In this document: positions 47,382 to 57,464 of the stretch, in pieces | Layout: every line of letters starts with the position of its first letter | How positions within the stretch are numbered: position 1 is the first letter of the stretch | NCBI GenBank assembly: GCA_048013815.1 | Contig: CM106585.1 | Location: 12,090,001-12,154,000 of the forward strand | Source: Setoptus koraiensis | Taxonomy: Eukaryota > Arthropoda | DNA: 64,000 bases | Direction: 5' to 3' | The notes under the pieces: model-generated | The model's database searches: none | Told to the model about the DNA's origin: nothing | What the model saw: the letters and a program-made list of their open reading frames with translations, nothing else | Translations under genes and position numbers: made by a program

Positions 47382-48965
47382 ATGAGCTGTCTAAAACACC
47401 GAGCCATGTTTCGCCTTCTTCAGATTAAGAGCGGACCTAGATTAGCACTGGCCAATTTTCAGAGGTCTTACCATCAGCTGACTCCAGAAGAAATTTGTAA
47501 TGTATCTTTGAAGACACCACTCCCAGGCTTCCCTAGAATAATTTACGCCCAACCAAAACATGCATCAGATGCAGAAACAAAAGTGACAATAATGGACAAT
47601 GGCTTACGAGTTGCGTCAGAGAAGAAATTCGGTCAGTATTGCATTGCCGGCGTTGCTATAAATTCGGGTTCACGTTATGAGGTTGCGTACCCTGCTGGCG
47701 TATCTCATTTTATCGAAAGACTGGCATTTAAATCCACACAGATTTATAAGAACAGAGAACACATCCTGGAAGAATTATCAAAATGTGGTGGTACACTGGA
47801 TTGTCAAGGCTCTAGGGATACCCTCATTTACGCTGTTTCTGTTGACAACAAATATCTAGAGCACGCCGTCGAGTTGTTGGGTGAGACTGTTCTCAGACCA
47901 AACCTCACAGAAGAAGAAGTTCTCGACACATCTCACAGATTGGACTATGAGCTCCAAGACATAGCCTTAGACCCCGAGCGAAAGATGCAATTATGTGAAA
48001 TGATACACGCGGCAGCTTACAGACAGAATACTCTCGGATTGCCAAAAGTTTGTCCCAAAGAGAATCTTGATAAAATAAAGAGAGATATGTTATTCACTTA
48101 TATGAAAAATAATCACACCCCGGAGAGGATGGTACTAGCCGGAGTTGGCGTGGAACACGATCGTCTAGTAGAATTCGCTCAAAAACATTTTGTCGACAAA
48201 CCAGCCAGATGGGTTAGTGAACCAAGCCTAGTGTTATCATATCCATCCAGCGTTGACAAATCTATTGCTCAATACACGGGTGGTATGAATGCCATCGAAG
48301 CAGATCTATCAAACGTCAGTCTGGGCCCGACGTCGATGCCAAATCTAGCCCATTTTCAACTTGGCTTTGAGGTATGCTCTCATTTAGAACTGGACGAATT
48401 CGTTGTAGTTTGCGTAATGAACATGCTGATGGGCGGAGGTGGCTCCTTCTCAGCCGGTGGGCCAGGCAAAGGTATGTTTACTAGATTGTTCACGAATGTA
48501 TTAAATCGCCACCATTGGATACAAAATTCTGCGGCACACAACTTTTCCTATGACGATACTGGTATATTCTACATACATTCAAGCTCAGAGCCAAGCCAGC
48601 TTAAAGATTTAGTTGATATTGTTGTATCAGAAACACTCGATATTGCTCATGGTAAAATGGAGCAAGAGGAGTTAGCTCGAGCCAAAAAGCAATTGATTTC
48701 CATGTTATGGTTGAATTTAGAAGTAAGACCCGTTGTGTTTGAAGACATAGCCAGGCAAGTATTGGCCAGTGGATTCCGCAATCAGCCTAAACATTTGATT
48801 AGTAAGATAGAGAAAGTAACTGAGGAGGATATCAGACGAGTAGCCCATAAGATGTTGATGAAAACCCCGGCCGTTGCCTGTCTGGGCAACCTAAAACAAA
48901 TGCCCTCATTAGATTACATAGTGTCTAGGTTTAATGTTGTTACAAGTCATTGTTGTCGTTTGTAA
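47382..48965 (+). CDS. Mitochondrial processing peptidase alpha subunit (MPP-alpha)
   Basis: The non-catalytic subunit of the matrix protease that removes presequences from imported proteins; it recognises substrate together with the beta subunit. The 527-residue intronless frame begins with a basic presequence (HRAMFRLLQIKSGPRLALANFQRSYHQ). The M16 fold follows: VTIMDNGLRVASEKKFGQYC, then HFIERLAFK where catalytic subunits have HxxEH, as expected for alpha. The glycine-rich substrate loop (MLMGGGGSFSAGGPGKGMF) near residues 347-365 identifies the alpha subunit, followed by TRLFTNVLNRHHWIQNS. ATG at 47406 is an alternative start nine residues downstream that leaves a shorter presequence. AATAAA lies at 49012-49017. 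Confidence 0.96.
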   Translation: MSCLKHRAMFRLLQIKSGPRLALANFQRSYHQLTPEEICNVSLKTPLPGFPRIIYAQPKHASDAETKVTIMDNGLRVASEKKFGQYCIAGVAINSGSRYEVAYPAGVSHFIERLAFKSTQIYKNREHILEELSKCGGTLDCQGSRDTLIYAVSVDNKYLEHAVELLGETVLRPNLTEEEVLDTSHRLDYELQDIALDPERKMQLCEMIHAAAYRQNTLGLPKVCPKENLDKIKRDMLFTYMKNNHTPERMVLAGVGVEHDRLVEFAQKHFVDKPARWVSEPSLVLSYPSSVDKSIAQYTGGMNAIEADLSNVSLGPTSMPNLAHFQLGFEVCSHLELDEFVVVCVMNMLMGGGGSFSAGGPGKGMFTRLFTNVLNRHHWIQNSAAHNFSYDDTGIFYIHSSSEPSQLKDLVDIVVSETLDIAHGKMEQEELARAKKQLISMLWLNLEVRPVVFEDIARQVLASGFRNQPKHLISKIEKVTEEDIRRVAHKMLMKTPAVACLGNLKQMPSLDYIVSRFNVVTSHCCRL

Positions 48966-49206
48966 ATTGTTAGAGATGGACATCTCTAATTAGCACAATT
49001 ACAAAACATTTAATAAAACACACCAAATACAGACAGCAATCGATATATCGGACTCGATAACAACATTGGCAAAGACGACGTTGATTGGACAAATTCAATT
49101 GACCTCATTGATCCTGTTTAGGGTGTGTGCGTGTGCGTGCGCGTCTTTGCGTGTGTTTGCTTTTGTTTGTAATTAGTGATGATGATTCGCCTTCTTAAAT
49201 AACAAT
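48966..49206. terminator. Converging 3' ends of MPP-alpha and troponin C
   Basis: AATAAA at 49012-49017 serves MPP-alpha. A GTGTGCGTGTGCGTGCGC tract (about 49120-49145) and GTTTGTTTGC-like sequence precede the troponin C stop on the other strand. Confidence 0.6.
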
Positions 49207-49781
49207 CTAATCACCAGTCATCATTTCCATGAATTCATCGAAATCAACTGTTCCGGAGCCGTCTGTATCAATTTCGGCGATCATTTCGTCGAGCTCATCG
49301 TTTGTTAGTTTGTCGTCCAACGCGCGAAGAATTTCTCTAAGTGCACTTGTTGGTATATATCCATTTCCTTCTTTGTCGTACATGCGGAAAGCCTCGCGAA
49401 GCTCCTCTTGCATTGCCTCGGTATCTTCCTCGACCAAGAATTTAGCTGTCAGAGTCAAGAATTCATCGAACTCTACCTCGCCGGAGCCTGTTATAGGTTT
49501 ACGTGGAAGGTTGTATTGAGATTTCGACTCGAGTTAGAATAAATGTTGGTCAGCAATCTTAGTGTTGGTATCTATCAGCTTTGGTCTGCTCCCAACTTAC
49601 CGTCGGCATCTATCTCTTTTATAAGCGCCTGTAGCTCTTTTTCCTCGAAACTCTGGCCTAAAGTTCTCAAGATGGTAGACACCATGTTGGTGTGGATGCA
49701 ACCGCGTTTTTCACGGTCGAACATATCAAACGCTTTTCTAAGCATCTGAACTTGTTCTTTTGTTAATTCTTCGACTGACAT
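49207..49781 (-). CDS. Troponin C (arthropod type), two exons
   Basis: The calcium sensor of the thin filament in striated muscle. Exon 1 is 49601-49781 and exon 2 is 49207-49487. The 113-bp intron has donor GACG|GTAAGT and acceptor TATAACAG and splits the glycine codon in DADGSGEVEF. The product is 153 residues, the normal length, with four EF-hands. Loop I ([12 protein letters not shown]) lacks the required acidic residues. Loop II ([12 protein letters not shown]) is intact. Loop III ([12 protein letters not shown]) lacks the last Glu. Loop IV ([12 protein letters not shown]) is intact. Binding only at II and IV is typical of arthropod troponin C. It is head to head with the sallimus-like gene. 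Confidence 0.95.
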
Positions 49782-50826
49782 ATTTGCTGATAAATTTTTG
49801 TTTTTATTTACTTCCTGCTATTAGATTAGATCAACACTACGAGCGCTAGGTTTCCTCTGGCGGTCTAAGGTTGATTTGGTTGGAAAAATTATCGATGATA
49901 GATAGTTAAATTCGGATATAAAAGATACAATAATAATAATAATAAAAAGATAAGTTGAAGATTGCACAGTAAAGTAGGTGTAGAGGATAACGAAGGAATT
50001 TATTTATTTACTGGGAACAATTCATCACCTGGAGATTTATTATCGATGAGAATCCTTGATGTGTTACGACAGAAATTCTTTCGTTAATTTTTTGTTCTCA
50101 AATCAAGACTAAAGCTAATTAAACGATGACGACCTCAACATAGCTCGCTCGCGTCTAGTTGTTCTTGGGCGTTATCGCATAGCGAATTCTTTCTTTGCTC
50201 TAGTTCCAGTCATTATCATAGTCCGTCATATTATCATAGCGCAAGCAGCAGTAGTACAAGCGTCCCAGTAGATAGCAAGTAGATAAGTTTCGTGCCTCAG
50301 CAAGAATGGAATTTGAGTTTGCCATTCTTTGAGATTATACGATACGGTTGTCACTATATCAGCGTCGAGACTTGGTAGGAATGAAGACATGGAACATAGC
50401 TAGCTTCGAAGATGTTTGTGTGCTTCTGTTTCAGTTATAAAGCAGCTAACTATGTGGCAAATATCCAAAAAAGGCGATACTTATAATAGCTACGACAGCG
50501 AGCACTAACTTAACTTAACTTATGAGCAACAAAGTTTGGCTTCCTGCCAAGATTATTGCGCCTAGGCGCCAATATGTAAATAGACGCCTAGACTCGACAC
50601 ACACGCACACGAATGGAATAACACATTCCATATATGGACGATGAGAGAGGAAAAAACGGTCTAACCAGGACAGACACAACTAGAAAATTGTTGACACTGC
50701 TAATGTGACCCAGTAACAGAGTTAGAAATTCATTATTTACAACCAGTGTAACCAGTGTTGGAATTATACATTGAACTATATTGAGCAAGCCCGGCGGCTA
50801 CGACAAACCGACAGGCAGCAGAAGAA
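49782..50826. promoter_or_regulatory. Divergent region between troponin C and the sallimus-like gene
   Basis: One kilobase of AT-rich DNA lies between two muscle genes transcribed apart. It has AATAATAAT repeats (about 49930-49945), GATATAAAAG (49914-49923), TTATTTATTTA and a pair of AACTTAACTTAACTT repeats near 50508-50522. The spacer probably drives both genes in muscle; I infer this from the gene pair alone. Confidence 0.45.
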
Positions 50827-53800
50827 ATGGACTATTGTCGTTTGACACCTGTCGAAGATGGACACTATCAAATAGAGCACTTTTACAGCGGGGATAGAGC
50901 CCATTCGCCCCAAACGATATCAGCATATCAACAGCACCAACACCAGCAATTATTTAATACATTTGAGGACGATGCCGAGCATCAGAATTGTCGCGTTGAG
51001 TGCTTCCATTATAGAGAGCCCCTAGCGGCGGGTTCGCGAAGCATAACAATAGACATTGATCATATGTGCCCAGAACATTCTGGCCTATATACCGTGCGTG
51101 TGAGTAAATGCTCGTGCAGAGAAGCCCATGCAGATTCTCTCCATTTGGAGCCGCTACCAAAATTGCAACAAATAGAATGGAATGAAACAAAGGTACATTC
51201 GGACTCACAATCCGAGCAAACCTACCAGAGGCCCGTATTTACACAACAAATATACCCAGAGAGCATATATGCGCAAGAGAATGACACTGTGGAATTTCAA
51301 TGTCACCTCATACCTATAGATGACCCATCGCTAAAGGTGGAATGGTTCGTGAATAACAAAGCATTGCAAAATGGTTCACGCTTTTTGTCAGAGCATGAAT
51401 TTGGCTTAGTCCGATTGAGAATTAAACATTTGAATTTTGAAGATTCTGGCCTCTATGAATGTCGGGCCAGAAATCATGCAGGCGAGGCCATCTCGTCGGC
51501 TGTGCTGCGTGTTGAATCACGCGAAAACGTCCAATCCGAATCATTACATCCCATAGGTTTGGAGAAAATAAGACAATTGGAGGAACACAAGGAGCTGGTA
51601 TACACAGAAGAGTACAAGGTAGAGCAGGCTCCCAAATTTTTGACACACATACAGCCGGATTATGATGAAAAACAAGAGGGCGACGCACTTCATTTTGAGT
51701 GCCGCTTGGCCCCATTGAGTGATCCAGACCTCAAAATTGAATGGTATTTCAATGGACGGCCACTGATGACGGGATCTCGTGTGCACACATTTGACGATTT
51801 TAGTTTTGTCATGTTGGATATAGATTACCTATATACGCGTGACACAGGTGAATATATGTGCAGAGCAACAAACAAATATGGTCAAGACATGACTCAGGCT
51901 GTGGTGCGCGTCAAACCTGACAAAAAGGTTGTGTGCGAAAGCCAACTAGAAAAACCCTTGTCTGCCGATAGATTACGCCAGTTGGAATATTCTGAGGTTC
52001 CTGAGAAATTGGTCATTGCAAAGCCCGACCAACCGGCCCGTTTTATCACACCAATCATTGTAAAGCCAGGCCACTCATTACAAGAGGGTGATACGGTTCA
52101 TATGGAGTGTCATGTGTCCCCAGCTACAGATGGTCTGTTGGAAGTAGAATGGTTTCACGATGGCAGCCCGTTAATTAGTGGTCATCGCTTTAGACCTGTA
52201 TACGAGTTTGGTTACGTGGCGTTGAGCATTCACCACGTGTACCCAGAAGATTCTGGCCTATACACGGTTCGTGCCAGCCATCGAGAATTAAACCAAATGG
52301 CTGAGCTGAGCGTCACGATCCATGTTGATGGCCTTAGTAATGTACAGACTGATTCACTACATCTAGAAGCACTACCCAAATTGCAACAACTAGAATCGGG
52401 TGTCCAAGTTCATCCAGACCCGCAACGTGAACAAACCTATCAGAGACCAGTATTTACACAACAAGTATCCCCAGATAGCATATATGCTCAAGAGAACGAC
52501 ACAGTGGAATTTCAATGTCACCTCATACCTATAGAGGATCCATCGCTCAAGGTAGAATGGTTTGTAGATAATGTGCCCTTACAAACTGGTTCACGTTTCA
52601 TGTCCGAGCATGAATTTGGCTTAGTGCGCCTTAGGATTACTCATTTGAATTTTGAAGATTCTGGCGTTTACCAGTGCCGTGCCGAAAATAATGCAGGCGA
52701 GGCTGTTTCTACTGCAGTGCTGCGGGTTGAGCCCCGCGAAAATGTACAATCCGAATCATTACATCCCATAGGCTTGGAGAAAATACGACAACTAGAGCAA
52801 CCAAAAGAGTTGGAGTATGCCGAGGAGCAAAAGATAGAGCAGGCTCCGAAATTCTTGACGCACATACAGCCGGATTATGTTGAAAAACAAGAAGGCGACT
52901 CTGTTCATTTCGAGTGTCGCTTAGCGCCTCTGGGCGATCCAGACCTCAAAACCGAGTGGTATTTTAACGGACGGCCACTTGTTACTGGATCTCGTATTCA
53001 CACGCTCGATGATTTTGGTTTTGTTTTGTTCGATATAGATTACCTATATCCGCGCGACACAGGTGAATATATGTGCAGAGCAACAAACAAGTACGGACAG
53101 GACATCACCTCAGTTGTCGTGCGCGTAAAACCTGATAAAAATGTTGTGTGTGAGAGCCAACTAGAGAAACCCTTGTCTGCCGATAGACTGCGTCAGTTGG
53201 AATATCCTGACGTTCCTGAGGAGTTGGTCATCGAAAAGCCTGACCATCCGGCCCGTTTTGTCACACCAATCATTGTTAAACCCGGCTTTGAATTGCAAGA
53301 GGGTGACACTGTTCATATGGAATGTCATGTAGCCCCGGCTACCGATGGCCTTTTAGATGTGGAATGGTTCCACAATGACAGGCCACTAATTAGTGGCCAC
53401 CGCTTTAGACCTATCTACGAGTTTGGCTATGTAGCGTTGGACATTTTGTACGTGTACCCAGAGGACAGTGGCGAATATAGGTGTGTTGCCACAAACAAAA
53501 TGGGACAAGATGTCACTAGCACGGTGTTGACTGTGCACGGAAAACAGTCCATTATATACAAATCCCAATTGCCTAAAGAGATGGAGCATGGCGTGGATAA
53601 AATAATTCAAATGGAAGCGAGCTGGAATCGCACCCCTGACGCTGAGGAACCCGAAGCGGCGCTTGAAAAAATGGCCCCTCAGTTTGTGCTGAAACCAAAG
53701 CCGGTGGTTGCCTTCGAGGGCTCTTGTGCCAGATTTTGCTGTCGTATAATCGGCCATCCGAGGCCACGGCTGATCTGGGTAGTCAATGGCCAGACTGTTG

Positions 53801-55788
53801 TGACAGGCAGCCGATACAAGCTAACCTACGATGGAATGTATCATTTAGACATACTGAAATGTCGCCTAACCGACCAAGGCAAGATAGAGGTTTATGCGCG
53901 AAACATAGCAGGCGAGTGCTTTTGTACTACTCAATTGGTTGTGCAGCATCGTGTGGACGATTATAGGAACGTTCTTAAAAATTCTCCCAGGCCCTGGTAT
54001 GATGAACAATCGCTGAAAGTTTATCAGCGACAACGATCCCAAGAGGAGGAACCGCAAGAGGAGGAGCCCTCACACCAGCACCGTCAAGTGAGGCAGGCAC
54101 CATCAGAGACTTTTGTCATTGGCAAGGTCACACAGGTTGAGCTTATAGAAGACGATGATCAGCACCACCAACAGCAACTGGAGCTCGAGAAACAACAACT
54201 ACTACAGCAGCAGCAACAACAACAACAACTGCAGCAACAACAGCAGATCGTGCACGAGCAGCGTCAGATAGGACAGACAACATCTGAGACTGCAGTACAT
54301 GTCAAGGAGGTGCAGCAAGAGCAGCAGGAGCCCCAACAACAACAACTACAGTGGCAGCAACAACTACAGAAGGAGAAACAAGAGGAGCACAAGAAACTAC
54401 AGCGTCAACAGCAACTACAACAGCAACAACAAAAACAGCAACAACAGCAGGAAAAACACCACGAGCAACTACAGTGGCAGCAACAACTACAGAAGGAGAA
54501 ACAAGAGGAGCACCAGAAACTACAGCGGCAACAACAACTACAACAGCAACAACAAAAGCAACAACAACAACAATTACAGCAAGAAAAACACCAGGAGCAC
54601 CTACATTGGCAGCAGCAACTACAGAGGGAAAAACAACAGGAGCAACAGCAACTACTACAGCAACAACAACTGCTACGGCAGCAACAACAACTACAGCAAC
54701 AACAACTACTACAGCAGGAAAAACACCAGGAGCAACTGCATTGGCAGCAACAACTGCAGCTGGAAAAACAACAGGAGCAACAGCAACTACTACAGCGACA
54801 ACAGCAACTGCAACAGCAAAAAGAATTAGAGCAGCAACAGCAACTACAACAACAGCAACAACTACGGCAACAACAACAACAACTACAGCAGCAAAGGGAC
54901 CTAGAGCAGCAACAAAAACTACAACAGCAACAACAACTACAGCAACAACAACAACTACATCAACAACAACAACTACAACAGCAAAGAGAACTGGAGCAGC
55001 AACAGAAACTACAACAGGAACAACTGCAACAACAACAAAAACGACGACAACAACAGATTTTGCAGCAACAGCAGCTTTTGCAGCAGCAGCAACGCCAGAT
55101 GAGACAGGCGACGCCAGAAAGTGTTGTTCACGGCAAGGAGATACACTCACATACGACCAAACAAACACAATTAGAACGGAGGGAGAATCAAGAAATCACT
55201 AGGCATATAATAGAAAAAGAGACCATAGAACAGGAGCACAAGGGCATCACGCAAGAGCGCGTAGTGTTGTGCGAGCCCTCTTTACCCAGGCCCCTCGTAG
55301 GCAAAGCAGTGGAAGCATCAAGCAAATCATATGGTAATGCGAGCGCTTTGACAACTGGGCCCCAGCAGAAGCCTAGCGCTACGTGGGGCGGCACGAAAAC
55401 GATAACAACCGTCTGTCAGAGTGCCAGCCAGAAACAGCAGATAAGTAAACAACAACAAGAGGCAGCACAGCAGCAGCAGCAGCCTATTCCGCCGGAGTTT
55501 ATCAGAAAAATTCAGCCCTGTAGGGCGTTCGATGGACAAAGCGCACAGTTTGTATGCAGCTTCATTGGGGAACCCAAGCCCACTATTACGTGGTACCGCG
55601 AAAGTAAACCCATTAAGCCTTCGAATCTATACCATATAACGACTGATGAGGCAAGTGGGGAAAACAGTTCCGTGCTGACCATCACCCGGGTTACCTATCT
55701 GGATAATACCGTATATACAGTGAAAGCGGAAAACATAGGAGGCAGCGCCAAGAGTTCGGCCAATTTGATAGTATCGCCACTGAGTTGA
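50827..55788 (+). CDS. Sallimus/titin-like Ig protein with a long poly-Gln region
   Basis: A single 1653-residue exon. Ig (I-set) domains begin at about residues 135, 270, 405, 541, 675, 810, 951 and 1556, spaced about 135 residues with charged linkers such as ESLHPIGLEKIRQLE and ESQLEKPLSADRLRQLE. The wording VEFQCHLIP..DPSLKVEWFV, GSRF..EHEFGLVRLRI, DSGLYECRARNHAGEA matches the N-terminal Ig array of insect Sallimus and titins, elastic Z-disc proteins of muscle. Residues 1-110 hold a degenerate half Ig domain. Domains 1-3 and 4-6 are a tandem copy of one three-domain block. Residues about 1111-1430 are Gln-rich with Lys/Glu and LHWQQQLQ(R/L)EKQ repeats, probably helical. No kinase or fibronectin domain is present. 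It may be a short paralogue or part of a larger gene. AATAAA lies at 55814-55819. Confidence 0.9.
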   Translation: MDYCRLTPVEDGHYQIEHFYSGDRAHSPQTISAYQQHQHQQLFNTFEDDAEHQNCRVECFHYREPLAAGSRSITIDIDHMCPEHSGLYTVRVSKCSCREAHADSLHLEPLPKLQQIEWNETKVHSDSQSEQTYQRPVFTQQIYPESIYAQENDTVEFQCHLIPIDDPSLKVEWFVNNKALQNGSRFLSEHEFGLVRLRIKHLNFEDSGLYECRARNHAGEAISSAVLRVESRENVQSESLHPIGLEKIRQLEEHKELVYTEEYKVEQAPKFLTHIQPDYDEKQEGDALHFECRLAPLSDPDLKIEWYFNGRPLMTGSRVHTFDDFSFVMLDIDYLYTRDTGEYMCRATNKYGQDMTQAVVRVKPDKKVVCESQLEKPLSADRLRQLEYSEVPEKLVIAKPDQPARFITPIIVKPGHSLQEGDTVHMECHVSPATDGLLEVEWFHDGSPLISGHRFRPVYEFGYVALSIHHVYPEDSGLYTVRASHRELNQMAELSVTIHVDGLSNVQTDSLHLEALPKLQQLESGVQVHPDPQREQTYQRPVFTQQVSPDSIYAQENDTVEFQCHLIPIEDPSLKVEWFVDNVPLQTGSRFMSEHEFGLVRLRITHLNFEDSGVYQCRAENNAGEAVSTAVLRVEPRENVQSESLHPIGLEKIRQLEQPKELEYAEEQKIEQAPKFLTHIQPDYVEKQEGDSVHFECRLAPLGDPDLKTEWYFNGRPLVTGSRIHTLDDFGFVLFDIDYLYPRDTGEYMCRATNKYGQDITSVVVRVKPDKNVVCESQLEKPLSADRLRQLEYPDVPEELVIEKPDHPARFVTPIIVKPGFELQEGDTVHMECHVAPATDGLLDVEWFHNDRPLISGHRFRPIYEFGYVALDILYVYPEDSGEYRCVATNKMGQDVTSTVLTVHGKQSIIYKSQLPKEMEHGVDKIIQMEASWNRTPDAEEPEAALEKMAPQFVLKPKPVVAFEGSCARFCCRIIGHPRPRLIWVVNGQTVVTGSRYKLTYDGMYHLDILKCRLTDQGKIEVYARNIAGECFCTTQLVVQHRVDDYRNVLKNSPRPWYDEQSLKVYQRQRSQEEEPQEEEPSHQHRQVRQAPSETFVIGKVTQVELIEDDDQHHQQQLELEKQQLLQQQQQQQQLQQQQQIVHEQRQIGQTTSETAVHVKEVQQEQQEPQQQQLQWQQQLQKEKQEEHKKLQRQQQLQQQQQKQQQQQEKHHEQLQWQQQLQKEKQEEHQKLQRQQQLQQQQQKQQQQQLQQEKHQEHLHWQQQLQREKQQEQQQLLQQQQLLRQQQQLQQQQLLQQEKHQEQLHWQQQLQLEKQQEQQQLLQRQQQLQQQKELEQQQQLQQQQQLRQQQQQLQQQRDLEQQQKLQQQQQLQQQQQLHQQQQLQQQRELEQQQKLQQEQLQQQQKRRQQQILQQQQLLQQQQRQMRQATPESVVHGKEIHSHTTKQTQLERRENQEITRHIIEKETIEQEHKGITQERVVLCEPSLPRPLVGKAVEASSKSYGNASALTTGPQQKPSATWGGTKTITTVCQSASQKQQISKQQQEAAQQQQQPIPPEFIRKIQPCRAFDGQSAQFVCSFIGEPKPTITWYRESKPIKPSNLYHITTDEASGENSSVLTITRVTYLDNTVYTVKAENIGGSAKSSANLIVSPLS
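51130..53560 (+). repeat. Tandem duplication of a three-Ig coding block (about 1.2 kb unit)
   Basis: The block 51130-52345 and the block 52346-53560 encode the same order of linker and Ig types. Each runs DSLHLE(P/A)LPKLQQ, then TYQRPVFTQQ, then FLTHIQPDY, then (I/V)TPIIVKPG. They differ by scattered substitutions, so the duplication is old enough to have diverged but its borders are still clear. Confidence 0.85.
54160..55110 (+). repeat. CAA/CAG-rich coding repeat (poly-Gln) in the Ig protein
   Basis: About 950 bp of mixed CAA, CAG, CTA, AAA and GAG codons stay in one frame. Sub-repeats encode CAxGAGCAxCTxCAxTGGCAG (HEQLHWQQ). The array stays open in other frames and on the opposite strand, which gives false Asn/Ser-, Thr/Ala- and Val-rich ORFs. 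Confidence 0.9.
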
Positions 55789-56149
55789 GAGAAAGAAAGA
55801 AAGAAGAAATAATAATAAAACCTATTTGTGCAGTTGCACAAGAAAGAAATTTACCCCGCGAGACTCGTTGTCAAATTAGAATTATGTAATAGACTCCAGA
55901 GAGAGACAAACACGTACCGTTGTCGCACCGTCTGTCGAGCCCCGTCATATAATATAATACATATGTGTAAGACGGTATACGGCAATTGCATAAGAGAATC
56001 GTAAATTATACCAGCTCCACGAGTGTCGCAACGGCTGTCTCGGTAACGCATCGAGGAAATTCGATTTTCTCGCGTAATGAAAGCCAATAAAAACAACTTA
56101 GAGACGGCTTAATATATTTCGCCTATTTCGCGCTGTCGTCTAACACGCG
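55789..56149. other. 3' flank of the Ig protein gene
   Basis: Contains AATAAA at 55814-55819 and AT-rich sequence. I see no gene. Confidence 0.5.
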
Positions 56150-57315
56150 CCTTTCAGACATAGACGCGACATTTCATCAAATGGATGCCCTTGAAAATGT
56201 GCGATAGCACCTATATCATGTTCGAAAATAGAAGGAATAGAAGGGGCCCCACGATTACGCTCGCTCGCTCACACTGAATTGACAAGTAATATTTGCCGTG
56301 GCGCGCCGAGCCGCGCGCGAGTCGAATTTCGCAGATAATTGAAACGGTGTACATGTAAAGTTAATATATTGACGGCGCCACTGACGACAACATGTACATT
56401 GTCGACATTGAGAGGCCCACGCTTGCCTTGGCAGTCCGGTGTTTGGCAGCTCGTTTGCGCAATCGTCCCTTCCATCTGAGCGAGCTCGTTGACAGCAAAT
56501 AGAAATGCACCAGAATTGGCCGTCAATTTTGGCTCCCAATTTTGGCTGCCATGTATTACATGTACGCGTAGGCTGCTGTGCGCCATTAGGCCAATCTAGC
56601 GACGGATCTAGATGCGATCTATAGAGATGTCCTTGGTCAGCCAATCAAATAATAATCCATCCATGTACATGTACATTGTGTACATTGTGCACATTGTGTT
56701 TGTTGTTCATATAGGCCTCCAGTCGGCCAGTCAGGCGGTATTGGCGATATTTCGCCGGCCAACTCTTTCGTGACGACGAAATAATTGAAACGGTGGCCGT
56801 GAATTTGAGTGATATCGTTGTCGCCGGAGAGCCTATATATACGCTAAATGTACACGTATTGCGATCGTTCGATTGGCTGACCAAGGACAACTCTTTAGAT
56901 TGCATTTAGTGTAATGTTCACTTAATGCCTCGCAAACACGTACACGTACATCGAGCCGAAATTGGCGTTCAATTCTGGCGACGAGCTCGCTCAAATGGAA
57001 GAGATGATTGCCCAAACGAGCCAGCAGACACTGCATGAAAGCGAATCTGGCCCTTTCATCGCGCAATCCGTCAATATAAATGTCGCGCTGCAGATAACGC
57101 CGGAATTATACGTCTAGATACTACAACTACGTATACACACAGTTACTTCAATTATCTGCGAAATTTGACTCGCGGCGCGCCGGATAACGCGGCGCCCTGT
57201 CTGTCAAACATGGGCTCAACGAGCCCCGCTATTTCAATTCTCGAACATAATATAGGTTCGTCCGCACTTTCAAGGGCATCTAGATGATGAAATTTCGCCT
57301 ACATGTTCGTGTAAA
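56150..57315. repeat. Long imperfect inverted repeat (arms about 450-500 bp)
   Basis: Left arm about 56150-56646, right arm about 56871-57315, spacer about 225 bp. Paired blocks run in strict mirror order. 56611-56646 pairs with 56871-56910 (GATTGGCTGACCAAGGACA). 56449-56490 pairs with 56980-57020 (CGAGCTCGCTCA, ATGGAAG). 56318-56345 pairs with 57149-57174 (CAATTATCTGCGAAAT). 56167-56227 pairs with 57241-57296 (TTTCAAGGGCATC, GATGAAAT). Arms are diverged with insertions and deletions that are not multiples of three. The right arm on + and the left arm on - both read EPKL, then NSG, then ELAQME and IAQTS, but stops and shifts break any longer protein. The origin could be a foldback element or an inverted local duplication. 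Confidence 0.75.
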
Positions 57316-57464
57316 CAGAAGCGTAATTTATTTATCTGTCTGAAGGTTGCATCCGTTTTCCTTGTGAACGAAGGGCAGCGAATTTTGCTCCCTCATTGTG
57401 CGGTAGACAGCTATTAGAGGGGTGTAGTTTATGATTTTCTCGTGCAATTACATTCTGTTGTACC

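Noticed and set aside
54299-55202. Asn/Ser-rich, Thr/Ala-rich and Val-rich frames of 176-288 codons on both strands
   Set aside because: These are shadow frames of the poly-Gln coding region of the Ig protein. The Ig domains on both sides fix the true frame.
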